Shown here: positions 31,020 through 40,727 of the stretch, piece after piece
Numbering within the stretch: position 1 is the first letter of the stretch
Layout of the letters: each line of letters starts with the position of its first letter
Assembly: GCF_019704315.1 (NCBI RefSeq)
Contig: NZ_AP024597.1
Span: forward strand, 2,392,501 to 2,456,500
Length of the DNA stretch: 64,000 nucleotides
Direction: 5' to 3'
Source of the DNA: Stygiolobus caldivivus
GTDB lineage: Archaea > Thermoproteota > Thermoprotei_A > Sulfolobales > Sulfolobaceae
Made by a program: the position numbers and the translations under genes
Notes under the pieces: generated by a model
Databases searched by the model: none
What the model saw: the letters and a program-made list of their open reading frames with translations, nothing else
Told to the model about the DNA's origin: nothing

Positions 31020-31427
31020 ATGGGAGTAATCGTGAGCATTCAATATACTACAGTTGGCGATTTAAAAGTTGGAAGTTATGTAGTTATAGATGGAGAGCCT
31101 TGTAGGGTTGTGGACATAACAAAAGCTAAAACGGGGAAACACGGGAGCGCAAAGGCTAACGTAGTGGCAATAGGAATTTTTACTGGGCAAAAAAGGACTA
31201 TAATGGCACCTGTAGATCAGCAAGTCGAAGTCCCTATAATCGAGAAACATGTGGGGCAGATCCTCGCCGATAAAGGTGATACAGTCCAAATAATGGATTT
31301 GGAAAGCTATGAGACATTTGATATTGAGAGACCTAAGGAAGCAGAACTTTCAGATAAGATAAGGCCTGGGGCAGAAGTAGAATACTGGGATGTAATGGGA
31401 CGTAGAAAAATTGTAAGGGTTAAATAA
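31020..31427 (+). CDS. eif5A: translation factor aIF5A
   Basis: A hypusine-containing elongation factor that helps the ribosome through difficult peptide bonds. The hypusine loop KTGKHGSAK is intact, and the OB-fold half ends GRRKIVRVK. The TATA box AGTTTAAAAC (30991-31000) predicts transcription start at about 31021, so ATG 31020 would be leaderless (135 residues). Comparison with known Sulfolobus proteins, which begin MSI-YTTVG, suggests GTG 31032 as an equally good start. It is followed after two bases by srp54, with which it probably forms an operon. Confidence 0.96.
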   Translation: MGVIVSIQYTTVGDLKVGSYVVIDGEPCRVVDITKAKTGKHGSAKANVVAIGIFTGQKRTIMAPVDQQVEVPIIEKHVGQILADKGDTVQIMDLESYETFDIERPKEAELSDKIRPGAEVEYWDVMGRRKIVRVK

Positions 31428-31429
31428 CC

Positions 31430-32767
31430 TTGCTTGATAACCTCAAAGACGCAGTAAAGAAGTTTTTAGGTTCCTCCGATTACAATAAGGCTGTAAATGA
31501 TTTCATAAAAGATCTCCAAATTTCTCTAATAAAAGCAGATGTAAACATTAAGCTCGTAAACGAACTCACCACAAAAATAAAGAATAGACTGTCAAGTGAA
31601 AAACCACCTTCAACAATAGAAAGAAGGGAGTGGTTCATTTCTATAGTTTACCAAGAACTATCTAACCTCTTTGGAGGGAATAAAGAACCCGATATAATGC
31701 CTAAAAAGTTGCCTTATGTAATTATGCTAGTAGGTGTACAAGGGAGCGGAAAAACTACAACCTCCGGTAAATTAGCTCTATTTTATAAGAAAAAAGGGTA
31801 TAAGGTTGGTTTAGTCGCTGCTGATATTTACAGACCGGCAGCTTATGACCAGCTGATCCAAATTGGTAATCAAATTAATGTCCCGGTTTATGGAGAGCCT
31901 GGAAATAAAGATGCAGTACAAATAGCTAAAAATGGCGTTGAAAAATTTCTTAAAGAAAAATATGACGTGATCATCGTAGATACAGCTGGAAGACACGGAT
32001 ATGGTGAGGAGGTAAAACTACTGGAAGAGATGAAATCGATTTATGAGAGTATAAACCCTGACGAAGTGATCCTAGTCATTGATGCTTCGATAGGACAAAA
32101 GGCTTATGACTTAGCTTCCAGGTTCCATGCAGCAAGCCCGATAGGGTCTATTATAATTACTAAAATGGACGGGACTGCAAAGGGTGGAGGGGCTCTTTCA
32201 GCCGTAGCAGCTACTGGGGCTACTATAAAGTTTATAGGGACGGGAGAAAAACTAGACGAACTAGAAGTATTCAACCCTAAAAGGTTTGTTTCTCGTATAT
32301 TAGGCATGGGAGATATTGAAGCTATAATAGAAAAAATGAAGGGAGTAGAAGAATACGAGGAACTGGAAAAGAAAATGGAGGATGTACTAACTGGTAAAAC
32401 TAAGCTCACATTAAGGGATGTTTACAAGCAGTTGAATGCTATGAGAAAAATGGGACCCCTAAATAAGATCCTTCAGATGATCCCCGGTTATAGTATCTTG
32501 TCCCAGATCCCTGAAGAACAGTTAAAGCTCGGAGAGGAAAAGATCAAGAAATTTATGAACATAATGAATTCCATGACTTATAAAGAGCTAGATAACCCTG
32601 ATATAATCGATAAGTCTAGGATAAGGAGGATTGCTAAGGGCTCTGGGACAACGCCTGAGGAGGTAAGAGAGCTGCTAAAGCAGTACGAAATGACAAATAA
32701 TTTATTAAAAATGATGAGGAGGAAGAAAGGGCTTGCAAAACTCTTTGAAGGGAGAGATATTAAATAA
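31430..32767 (+). CDS. srp54: signal recognition particle GTPase SRP54
   Basis: It binds signal sequences and 7S RNA and targets ribosomes to the membrane. The N domain is helical (to about 95). G-domain motifs: GVQGSGKTTTSGKLA (about 105), DIYRPAAYDQL, DTAGRHGYGEE (about 185), TKMDGTAKGGGALSA. The methionine-rich M domain (about 300-445) includes LRDVYKQLNAMRKMGPLNKILQMIPG and IAKGSGTTPEEV. The start is TTG at 31430, three bases after the aIF5A stop. The 3' end overlaps the next gene by 35 bases. Confidence 0.97.
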   Translation: MLDNLKDAVKKFLGSSDYNKAVNDFIKDLQISLIKADVNIKLVNELTTKIKNRLSSEKPPSTIERREWFISIVYQELSNLFGGNKEPDIMPKKLPYVIMLVGVQGSGKTTTSGKLALFYKKKGYKVGLVAADIYRPAAYDQLIQIGNQINVPVYGEPGNKDAVQIAKNGVEKFLKEKYDVIIVDTAGRHGYGEEVKLLEEMKSIYESINPDEVILVIDASIGQKAYDLASRFHAASPIGSIIITKMDGTAKGGGALSAVAATGATIKFIGTGEKLDELEVFNPKRFVSRILGMGDIEAIIEKMKGVEEYEELEKKMEDVLTGKTKLTLRDVYKQLNAMRKMGPLNKILQMIPGYSILSQIPEEQLKLGEEKIKKFMNIMNSMTYKELDNPDIIDKSRIRRIAKGSGTTPEEVRELLKQYEMTNNLLKMMRRKKGLAKLFEGRDIK

Positions 32768-33824
32768 GGCAATAGGCTTGCTCTCTAAATATCCTCTTTG
32801 CGATAGCTGTTTAGGTAGATGCTTCGCTAGACTCAGCTACGGACATAGTAATGAAGAAAGGGGCAAGGCAATAAAGCTTGCCGCCCTAATGGAATTAGAT
32901 AGGATGATTAAAGAGCATGAAGTGAATAACTTAGAGGAGTTAAAGGAGATCTTTTACAATATCGGTGAGGAAGCTTCCCCTCTCTTTTCCTTATATTTCA
33001 GCGGAGAGTTTCAAAAGAGAGAATGCTATATATGCGGAAATAGAATAAAAGAAATCAAAGAAAAATTTGAGAAAAAGGCGTTGAATATTCTGAGAGAGAA
33101 AGGATATAAGACCTTCGTATTGGGAGTAAACCTACCTCGTTACTTAAAAAGGCTAGAGGAGGAATTTATAGTAAATAATGACCTAGTTTATTATGAAAGT
33201 ATTAAGAATGAAATAAAACGGGATGTAGGTAAGAGGATAAGCGAAAAAGGATTTACTCCGGCTTTCGAAGAAGCAGAAGTGGAACTAGTTTATGATTTTG
33301 AATATGACACAGTAATTGAGGTTAAGAAGACGTATAAAACACTGGTATTTTACAATAGGCTATCCAGAGGTATACCGATATCAAGGTGGTATGCTAAAGA
33401 TGGGAAGTCCCTAGAAGGGTTTCTTGCTAACTCTAAGTTGTATGTACCTTTTTCTGAGCCATCAGAGTATAGAGTATTAGAAGAGTATCCACTGATAATA
33501 GAAGGAGAGGTGAAAGACATTGCTGGGTACTATTTCAAGAGCTACGGGAAAGTTCAAGGGAGAGAATTATCTACGATATTTACCCTAAAACCTAGTAACA
33601 AAACTTATAGGATTACGATCTACTCCAATTTAGAAATTAGTGAAGCAATTAAGATATATGAAGGGGTCTATGATTTATTCATTACTGTCAGAAATGCAGA
33701 AGAATTAAAAGCTAAGATTGCTGAACTTGAAAATAAGGGAGTTAAGATAATAGGTATTGACCTAGTGACTACATCAGGTAAGGTGAATACGTTATATAGT
33801 ATTTATATAAAGGATAATAGATAA
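32733..33824 (+). CDS. Pus10-like THUMP-domain protein lacking a visible catalytic motif
   Basis: The first 200 or so residues look like the N-terminal half of archaeal Pus10. There is a zinc site CDSCLGRCFA (about 24-33) with CYICGNRI (about 97), then a THUMP-like region through EEEFIVNNDLVYYESIKNEIKRDVGKRI and the YNRLSRGIPISRW segment. Pus10 normally continues into a pseudouridine synthase domain with a G-R-E-D-x-D-V-R active-site motif; I do not find that motif here. The C-terminal 150 residues end with a short alpha/beta domain (AKIAELENKGVKIIGIDLVTTSGK). It may bind tRNA without modifying it. It overlaps srp54 by 35 bases; a TTG at 32745 is an alternative start. Confidence 0.7.
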   Translation: MQNSLKGEILNKAIGLLSKYPLCDSCLGRCFARLSYGHSNEERGKAIKLAALMELDRMIKEHEVNNLEELKEIFYNIGEEASPLFSLYFSGEFQKRECYICGNRIKEIKEKFEKKALNILREKGYKTFVLGVNLPRYLKRLEEEFIVNNDLVYYESIKNEIKRDVGKRISEKGFTPAFEEAEVELVYDFEYDTVIEVKKTYKTLVFYNRLSRGIPISRWYAKDGKSLEGFLANSKLYVPFSEPSEYRVLEEYPLIIEGEVKDIAGYYFKSYGKVQGRELSTIFTLKPSNKTYRITIYSNLEISEAIKIYEGVYDLFITVRNAEELKAKIAELENKGVKIIGIDLVTTSGKVNTLYSIYIKDNR

Positions 33825-33831
33825 GATAAGC

Positions 33832-34632
33832 GTGAACGTAAACGTAAACGGAAAAAAAGTTATTATCACAGCTTCTAGCGAAGGGATAGGTTTCGGTATT
33901 GCTAGAAAGCTGGCTAAGGAAGGCTGCAGATTAGTAATATCTTCCAGAAATGAAGAGAAATTAGAAAAAGCAGTGACAAGCCTTAAAAAGTATAATCCAG
34001 AGGTATATGGTATTGTATCAGATCTGAGTAAATTGGATACACTAGATAAATTAGTGGAATTTTCAGTTGAAAAATTTAATTCAGAGATAGACGCTCTCAT
34101 TTTTAATACCGGGAATCCTCCTTCCGAACCATCTACTTTTGACGAGGCTACTATAGAAGACTGGTCGTATTCCGTTAATTTGTATCTACTTAGTGCAATA
34201 AAACTAACTAAGCTTGTTATCCCTTATATGGTAAGGAAAAAAAGCGGTAGAATAATCTATTTATCTTCATGGACAGTTAAGCAACCGCAGAGTATTTTTG
34301 TCCTAGCCGATGTATCTCGCTCACCTGTCCTCCAACTGGCTAAAATAATTTCAAAGGATTATGGTAAGTTTAATATCACAGCAAATGTAGTCCTGATGGG
34401 TAGTTTCGAAACAGAAGGGGCTAAGAGGAGTTTGAGAAGATTGGCTGAGAAAGTCGGTATAAATTTTGAAGAGTTATGGGAAAAGGAAGTCGTTTCCCGT
34501 TCTCCCTTAAAAAGGACTGGTGACGTAGAGAAAGAATTAGGGTCTTTAATTACGTTTTTACTATCTGATTATTCAAGTTATATTACCGGTTCTGTTATTC
34601 AGATCGATGGAGGTACTTCCGATGCCCTTTGA
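33832..34632 (+). CDS. short-chain dehydrogenase/reductase-like protein without the catalytic Tyr/Lys
   Basis: A 266-residue Rossmann protein of the SDR family. The nucleotide loop is TASSEGIGFGIA near residue 13, followed by DLSKLDTLDKLVEF, and N-x-G replaced by FNTGNPP. The SS of SGRIIYLSSW is present, but the Y-x-x-x-K motif position reads A-D-V-S-R, so Tyr and Lys are both absent. The C-terminus keeps the SDR ending YITGSVIQIDGG. Either it has lost dehydrogenase activity or uses another mechanism. It begins with GTG seven bases after the Pus10-like gene, so it is probably co-transcribed with the srp54 group. Confidence 0.8.
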   Translation: MNVNVNGKKVIITASSEGIGFGIARKLAKEGCRLVISSRNEEKLEKAVTSLKKYNPEVYGIVSDLSKLDTLDKLVEFSVEKFNSEIDALIFNTGNPPSEPSTFDEATIEDWSYSVNLYLLSAIKLTKLVIPYMVRKKSGRIIYLSSWTVKQPQSIFVLADVSRSPVLQLAKIISKDYGKFNITANVVLMGSFETEGAKRSLRRLAEKVGINFEELWEKEVVSRSPLKRTGDVEKELGSLITFLLSDYSSYITGSVIQIDGGTSDAL

Positions 34633-34761
34633 CCGAGACTTAATACTCGATGCAAGAGAGTTCACCGTAGCAACCTAGCACTCTGTCGCCTCATTGGTAA
34701 CCGCGCCTCGAAATATGACAGTCTAACTAACTCTATAAAAAGGAAGTTATAATATCACGTT

Positions 34762-34830
34762 ACTTGGAGGCTTGAAGAGTGTAATAGCCCAATATATACA
34801 CTCTTCAAATGTCGTTAAGTCTCCAATCGA
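34762..34830 (+). ncRNA. candidate small hairpin RNA between the SDR gene and cren7
   Basis: A perfect 12-base inverted repeat, TTGAAGAGTGTA (34772-34783) with TACACTCTTCAA (34797-34808), is enclosed by a second stem TTGGAG (34764-34769) with CTCCAA (34821-34826). A TATA box CTATAAAAAGG at 34732-34742 would start transcription near 34762, exactly at the base of the outer stem. No small open frame fits. It is not a terminator of the usual archaeal T-rich kind. The family is unknown; a regulatory site for a dimeric protein is the alternative explanation of the palindrome. Confidence 0.4.
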
Positions 34831-35005
34831 GCTAAGAATGTTACAGATATGAAATGGGGGATCTTCTAAGAAGGGGCACTTGCAACTAGATTCACCGTCC
34901 TCGCTAAACGGTTTTCCCTATTCATAGCTTTTGACTGATAAAGGAGTCCTTCAAGGTATCTTTAACTTACTGATGGTATTATCCTTTGCATGAGTTGTAA
35001 AAAGG

Positions 35006-35014
35006 TTTTTAAAG
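35006..35014 (+). promoter_or_regulatory. TATA box of cren7
   Basis: The TTTTTAAAG tract lies about 25 bases before the ATGATG at 35032-35037. Transcription should begin within 10 bases of the cren7 start, so the upstream ATG at 34990 cannot be used. Confidence 0.55.
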
Positions 35015-35043
35015 TTGCCTATAATAGTATAATGATGATTGGT

Positions 35044-35220
35044 ATGGCTGAGAAAAAGGTTAAAGTGAAAACACCAGGTGGTAAAGAGATGGAATTGGCA
35101 CCAGAAAAGACGTGGGTACTAGCTCCTAAGGGGAGAAAGGGTGTTAAAATAGGACTATTTAAAGACCCCGAAACAGGTAAGTACTTTAGGCATAAATTAC
35201 CAGACGATTATCCAGTTTGA
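35044..35220 (+). CDS. cren7: chromatin protein Cren7
   Basis: A 58-residue crenarchaeal DNA-binding protein with an SH3-like fold that kinks DNA in the minor groove. The sequence is nearly the family consensus: [55 protein letters not shown], including the [10 protein letters not shown] strand and the YFRHKLP end. ATG 35044 (MAEKKVKVK) is chosen from the family length; ATG 35032, four codons upstream, is possible because the TATA box predicts transcription start near 35035. Any longer form is excluded by that promoter. Confidence 0.95.
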   Translation: MAEKKVKVKTPGGKEMELAPEKTWVLAPKGRKGVKIGLFKDPETGKYFRHKLPDDYPV

Positions 35221-35310
35221 TTTATCACATTTTACGCTTTATAATAGAAGAGAATACATTTTTAATATTATATTAGCGGCCGGAGTGAGAGAGTTGAGCT
35301 TTAATTTTAA

Positions 35311-36012
<702 letters not shown>

Positions 36013-36015
36013 AAT

Positions 36016-36291
36016 ATGTCAATAATGGACGAAGAGGAATTTAAATTAATTAGACAGTACAGAAGTAAGGTAGATTTATCAACAGTAGAAGCAATACTAG
36101 AAGAGATAGAACAAGATTACATGCATAGCGGTAATTTGACTTCCTCAATAATTTTTACCTACACTAACCATATGGATGCTATAAAACAAAATAAGGAGTT
36201 TTATGAATTACTTTCAAAAGTTTTGGAAAAATATTCTAAGAGAATTGGGCTTGAAAATATTTCTCAACTCGTAATAAACTCCCTCAAATAA
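36016..36291 (+). CDS. small helical hypothetical protein downstream of pyrH
   Basis: A 91-residue, acidic, all-helical protein (EEFKLIRQYRSKVDLSTVEAILEEIEQDYMHSGN and YELLSKVLEKYSKRIGLENISQLVINSLK) without cysteines or membrane segments. It is not recognised. The three-base gap after pyrH indicates an operon. The frame has clean protein-like composition through the stop. Confidence 0.65.
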   Translation: MSIMDEEEFKLIRQYRSKVDLSTVEAILEEIEQDYMHSGNLTSSIIFTYTNHMDAIKQNKEFYELLSKVLEKYSKRIGLENISQLVINSLK

Positions 36292-36355
36292 TGCGGATTT
36301 CAAACCTTTCTTTACCATTTTATTTATAACCGCATTACTATCATAAACTTTACAA

Positions 36356-37738
36356 ATGAAAGTAGGAATCCTTGATTCTACCCTTAGAGAAGGAGAACAA
36401 ACACCTGGAGTTGTATTCACTGTAGAGCAAAGAGTTGAGATCGCTAAAGCGTTATCTGATATCGGAGTTCAAATGATTGAAGCAGGACATCCAGCGGTTT
36501 CTTCCGACATATACGAAGGGATAAAGAGAATCGTAAAAATGAAAAAAGAGGGGATAATTAACTCAGAAATACTCGGGCATAGCAGGGCCGTTAAAAGAGA
36601 TATTGAAATAGCTGCTGAATTAGAAGTCGACAGAATAGCGATATTCTACGGGATAAGTGATACCCACCTTAAAGCTAAACACCATACCACCAGAGAGGAA
36701 GCTTTGAATATTATCGCTGAAACAGTGAGCTACGCCAAGAGCCACGGAGTAAAAGTTAGGTTCACAGCTGAGGACGCTACGAGATCCGATTATAATTATT
36801 TGCTCGAAGTAATAAAGACAGCCAGAGGTGCTGGTGCAGACCGTATTAGTATCGCAGATACCGTAGGTGTTTTGTATCCACCTAAAACTAGAGAACTATT
36901 TAGAGATCTAACATCAAGGTTCCAAGACGTAGAATTTGACATACATGCACATAATGACCTAGGTATGGCAGTCGCTAATGCCCTAGCTGCCGTAGAGGGT
37001 GGTGCTACAATAATACACGCTACTGTGAACGGGTTGGGTGAAAGAGTAGGGATAGTTCCCTTACAAGCTGTTGCAGCTGCTCTAAAATACCACTTTGGAA
37101 TAGATGTAGTAAAGTTAGAAAAATTACCAGAAGTTGCAAGTATAGTTGAAAAATACAGCGGGATTGCTATGCCGCCTAACTATCCAATAACTGGAGATTA
37201 TGCCTTCGTACACAAAGCAGGTATACATGTTGCTGGAATACTAAACGATCCCTCTACCTACGAATTCATGCCACCTCAAACGTTTGGAAGGAGTAGAGAT
37301 TACGTAATTGATAAATACACTGGTAAACATGCACTTAAGGACAGATTTGAAAAATTAGGCGTTAAACTATCAGATAGTGAACTGGACCAAGTTCTAGCTA
37401 AGATAAAGGCTAATCCAAGCGCAAGATTTTATCGTGATGTAGACCTTTTGGAGCTAGCAGAAAACGTGACTGGAAGAATACTAAAACCAAGGCCTCCTGA
37501 AAATATTCAAGCAATAGTATCAGTTAAATGTGACTCAAATGTCTACACTACAGCAGTAACTAGGAGATTATCGGTGGTTCAGGGGGTCAAAGAGGTGATG
37601 GAGATCTCCGGGGATTATGATATAATTGTAAAAGTAGAGGCTAAAGATACCAATGAATTAAACCAAATTATAGAGAATATAAGATCCGTCAAAGGTGTTA
37701 AGTCTACTTTAACCTCGCTTGTATTAAAGAAGTTATGA
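36356..37738 (+). CDS. homocitrate synthase with C-terminal RAM domain
   Basis: It condenses acetyl-CoA with 2-oxoglutarate, the first step of the alpha-aminoadipate route to lysine. DRE-TIM metallolyase motifs: LDSTLREGEQTPGV at the N-terminus, HIHAHNDLGMA-type DIHAHNDLGMAVANALAAVEGGA (about 200), and VNGLGERVGIVPL. The final 75 residues (IQAIVSVKCDSNVYTTAVTRRL through VVQGVKEVMEISGDYDIIVKVEAKDTNELNQII) are an Lrp/AsnC-type RAM domain, the usual amino-acid-sensing module. In Sulfolobales this class serves lysine synthesis; 2-isopropylmalate synthase is the alternative. The ATG follows an AT-rich promoter-like tract. Confidence 0.9.
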   Translation: MKVGILDSTLREGEQTPGVVFTVEQRVEIAKALSDIGVQMIEAGHPAVSSDIYEGIKRIVKMKKEGIINSEILGHSRAVKRDIEIAAELEVDRIAIFYGISDTHLKAKHHTTREEALNIIAETVSYAKSHGVKVRFTAEDATRSDYNYLLEVIKTARGAGADRISIADTVGVLYPPKTRELFRDLTSRFQDVEFDIHAHNDLGMAVANALAAVEGGATIIHATVNGLGERVGIVPLQAVAAALKYHFGIDVVKLEKLPEVASIVEKYSGIAMPPNYPITGDYAFVHKAGIHVAGILNDPSTYEFMPPQTFGRSRDYVIDKYTGKHALKDRFEKLGVKLSDSELDQVLAKIKANPSARFYRDVDLLELAENVTGRILKPRPPENIQAIVSVKCDSNVYTTAVTRRLSVVQGVKEVMEISGDYDIIVKVEAKDTNELNQIIENIRSVKGVKSTLTSLVLKKL

Positions 37739-38022
37739 AAATAAACTAAGTTGGTCTAAAGAAATAGATAGTAACAAATCCTCAAGAATAAAAAAGTTAA
37801 AAACCTTTTGAATATAACATATAACAAACTATAGTATTTTTACGCTTTTTGGTTGTTTTAGGCTTAGATCAAGTTACAGTATGTATATGTACTCTTCTCA
37901 AAAAACATTTATCACTATCCGTGACTCCTATTATGCCGAGATAATCGAGCTGTTTCAGTAGGAACAGTTTAGACTAAAAGTTTCAGTAATGTGACTATAC
38001 CTTTTGAGAAATATCAGAAAGT

Positions 38023-39189
38023 ATGAGAAGGAATAAGAGAGGAATATCTAGCATACTAGGGGCTGTGATATTTATACAAATAGTTTTACTATCATTACTC
38101 TTGCTCGCAATAATACAAGAGAGGCTGGGAAGTGCGTCTAGCAGTATAATTCAAAAATTAGATTACTACTCACAGACCTCACCTATTTCTGTTGTAGAGG
38201 CTAACGGGAACTACATGCTAGTGTCTGCAAACCCTGAAGATATCTGCTATATAATATACCCTAATAACTTTACACCGGTACACAAGAAACTATCTCTACC
38301 GATTAGCGTTAGCTCTGTACTTTATACATATCCTTGGGCACTGATAATTACGAATAAAGGTACGTGGTATAATATTTCACTAGAAGGAGTTACCCAAGAT
38401 TCTGATTCTTTGATTACACCACACATGAATAACGTGGGGTTACCCTATCTAGGGAAAATCCCTATTCAGTTCTCAAAACCTTGTTGGAACTATACTCGTG
38501 GGATAAACTCACCAGACCCGCTGGCAATAGTCCCCATAAATAAAACTTTTATAGTCCAAAACGGGGCGTCTCAGTACAACTTGTCGTTCAGGTATGCTAT
38601 TACTAACGCAATAATTGAAATTAATCCACCTAAAAACACTAAATGGGTAAACTTAACGCTAATCCCTAAGTACGTTACTAAAATTTATAATTATCCTAAC
38701 GAATCCTCTATTGTCGATTGTATTTATACTGTGGGAATTTACCTTCCCGTCTACAGTCCATCTTATACAAATCCTCTTTCTGATGTCAGGTACGGTTATA
38801 GCGATGGATACGTTTATTATCCCCTCAAGGTGTATACAGCTGGCGAATACTTATATAACGGGTACGGAATTTCTAGTAATATTTACCAGTATTCGTATAT
38901 TGGGGACATTGGTGTCAGCTCAGGAGAATACCCTATAGCTTCATACCCTCTTCTAATGCCTGCTCAGTATGATATAAGCCTTATACAAGTGGATATTAAT
39001 TTGTACAACTCATCAGTTAGTGCTTATCTCATGTTTGGTTACTGCAACTATTATACTTTTCACTACATTACTGTTTACAAGTGGTACTTCGATCAAATGG
39101 TAAAACTTTATGGGGCTAACTTTCTACAAAATTCACCTATATACATCGCAGTGCCTGAAGGCGTATATGTAGTTGAAATTAGTTATTAG
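38023..39189 (+). CDS. large secreted or surface protein with type IV pilin-like N-terminus
   Basis: A 388-residue protein starting MRRNKRG followed by ISSILGAVIFIQIVLLSLLLLAII, which fits a class III signal peptide: a basic n-region, cleavage after Gly7, and a hydrophobic H-domain that would form a pilus core helix. The rest is Tyr-, Ser-, Asn- and Pro-rich with many N-x-S/T sites and beta-strands, typical of glycosylated extracellular archaeal proteins. It is much longer than ordinary pilins (120-200 residues). No assembly ATPase or peptidase gene lies next to it. It may be a minor pilin, adhesin or tethered surface protein. Confidence 0.75.
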   Translation: MRRNKRGISSILGAVIFIQIVLLSLLLLAIIQERLGSASSSIIQKLDYYSQTSPISVVEANGNYMLVSANPEDICYIIYPNNFTPVHKKLSLPISVSSVLYTYPWALIITNKGTWYNISLEGVTQDSDSLITPHMNNVGLPYLGKIPIQFSKPCWNYTRGINSPDPLAIVPINKTFIVQNGASQYNLSFRYAITNAIIEINPPKNTKWVNLTLIPKYVTKIYNYPNESSIVDCIYTVGIYLPVYSPSYTNPLSDVRYGYSDGYVYYPLKVYTAGEYLYNGYGISSNIYQYSYIGDIGVSSGEYPIASYPLLMPAQYDISLIQVDINLYNSSVSAYLMFGYCNYYTFHYITVYKWYFDQMVKLYGANFLQNSPIYIAVPEGVYVVEISY

Positions 39190-39214
39190 AACGATCTAAT
39201 ATTTTAGGTAGAAG

Positions 39215-39913
39215 TTAAGATTCTTTTTTGTCATTACAATATCTCCTTACTATTTCTTGGATTATGGAAGAAGTACTAGAATGCTCATACTTAATCACTC
39301 TTTGAGGAAACCTTACAATTTTTACCTCTTTTAGACCTCTCTTAGCTAATTCATCAAGGATCTTTTTCTCATCTGCATTCTGATCTGGTCCCAAGAGTAA
39401 GACGTTCGGGCGTACTCTTTCGACGCTTTTTAGGAAATCGTTTTCGTCACCTAGAAATGCGTCATAGACATATCTTATGCTCTTTATTACCTCAAGTCTC
39501 TGATTCTCGTTATTTATTGGCTTTCTTCCCTTTATTTTCTCTGAGTTTTTATCCCTAGCTACAGCCACATATACTAATCCGTACTTAGAGGCTTCTTTTA
39601 ACAGCTCTATGTGTCCTGGGTGAATTATATCAAATGTCCCCGCTACGAAAACCCTCTTAGCTATTTGTGAGTCTAAATCGATATTTTCATTGAACAATAT
39701 TGAATCGAGAAGACCTTCCGCATACACAATATCAACTAAAGCTGTAACGTAATCCCCTTTTTCCAGATAGTATCTAGCGTCTTGCGTATATTGCCAAGCT
39801 AGGTCATAGACTTTTCTATATTTATCTCTTGACGTGGCAGGTATTTTTCGTAATCTTTCTTCCATTCCTTTAATGTATTTTTCAGCCCTGTTTTTTACTT
39901 CTTCATCAAGCAT
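39215..39913 (-). CDS. cytidylyltransferase with N-terminal DUF357 domain (probable FAD synthase)
   Basis: 232 residues. The first 90 are an all-helical DUF357-type domain ([59 protein letters not shown]). The rest is a nucleotidyltransferase with [21 protein letters not shown] (H-x-G-H) and an S-x-T-S-S-I-I-type HSSTSSII end. In archaea such cytidylyltransferases make FAD from FMN, which would complement the RibK encoded at 11014; other substrates are possible. It overlaps the upstream dphB by 19 bases. Confidence 0.85.
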   Translation of the reverse strand: MLDEEVKNRAEKYIKGMEERLRKIPATSRDKYRKVYDLAWQYTQDARYYLEKGDYVTALVDIVYAEGLLDSILFNENIDLDSQIAKRVFVAGTFDIIHPGHIELLKEASKYGLVYVAVARDKNSEKIKGRKPINNENQRLEVIKSIRYVYDAFLGDENDFLKSVERVRPNVLLLGPDQNADEKKILDELAKRGLKEVKIVRFPQRVIKYEHSSTSSIIQEIVRRYCNDKKES

Positions 39914-40671
39914 TTTAATCCCTCTAGTTCCATAAAATGTAATGATTTAGAAGGATATACTATAATGTGTGGTTGAGGCTTAAATTTATAGTCGAATACT
40001 TCATGTACTTTCATTGCAACTACCTCTTCATCTTCACAACCTAATCTTTCACCTATGATGATTGGGTCATCCAACGATAAGACGTTCTTTCTCTCTATTT
40101 CTTCCATCTTTATTAAGAGGTTAATCGCTTCTACAGCATTCATAGGGGTATTATCTCTTATATCGAGATAAAAAATTGTATGAAGATTACGTTCCTGGTT
40201 CTCCTTTAGAGTTTTATAGGGTGTAGTGTCTACTTTATTGTCAAAGGGATATACAATTGTAACAGACTTCCCAAAGCGGTATGATGAGAGCAGACTCTTA
40301 GAGATTATATAACAATGGACAGATACACCTGGGACGATAATATATCCGTGACCTCTATTTTTTACCTCTGACACAAGGCTTGAGTGGGTAGTAGCGATCA
40401 TTGGATCGCCTATTGTAGCGATGGCAACATTTTTACCTTCATCCAGAAGGCTTAGTATGTTCTTGAAATTGTTTTCTAAAAGTGTTCTGTTAGCTCTGTA
40501 TATAGGTACCTCTTTTTTCAATAAAGTGGACACAGTTTCTTCATTAATATCGCAGGATAAAGAAGTATACGAATCGAGGTATATGAAGTCTGAAGTTGAA
40601 AGCTCATCTATTGCTTTTTGAGTAATAAATTTACTGGACAAACCTAAACCTATGAGCTTTAGTAATGACAC
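39895..40671 (-). CDS. dphB: diphthine synthase
   Basis: A SAM-dependent methyltransferase that methylates the diphthamide precursor on elongation factor 2. This tetrapyrrole-methylase-fold protein of 258 residues has LKLIGLGLS at the start, [30 protein letters not shown] (SAM site), [12 protein letters not shown], and a C-terminal [20 protein letters not shown]. These blocks are characteristic of archaeal DphB. It overlaps the downstream FAD-synthase-like gene by 19 bases and is divergent from the phosphoesterase at 40728. Confidence 0.95.
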   Translation of the reverse strand: MSLLKLIGLGLSSKFITQKAIDELSTSDFIYLDSYTSLSCDINEETVSTLLKKEVPIYRANRTLLENNFKNILSLLDEGKNVAIATIGDPMIATTHSSLVSEVKNRGHGYIIVPGVSVHCYIISKSLLSSYRFGKSVTIVYPFDNKVDTTPYKTLKENQERNLHTIFYLDIRDNTPMNAVEAINLLIKMEEIERKNVLSLDDPIIIGERLGCEDEEVVAMKVHEVFDYKFKPQPHIIVYPSKSLHFMELEGLKCLMKK

Positions 40672-40727
40672 GTATAAAAAAGATGTTTATTAGATTTAAG
40701 ATTTAGTATTACACTATAAGGAGAGAT

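Noticed and set aside
34772-34808. Hairpin at 34772-34808 as a transcription terminator of the SDR gene
   Set aside because: It lacks the T-run expected of archaeal terminators and sits downstream of its own TATA box.
34990-35043. ATG 34990 as the start of Cren7
   Set aside because: It lies upstream of the TATA box and would add residues absent from the family.
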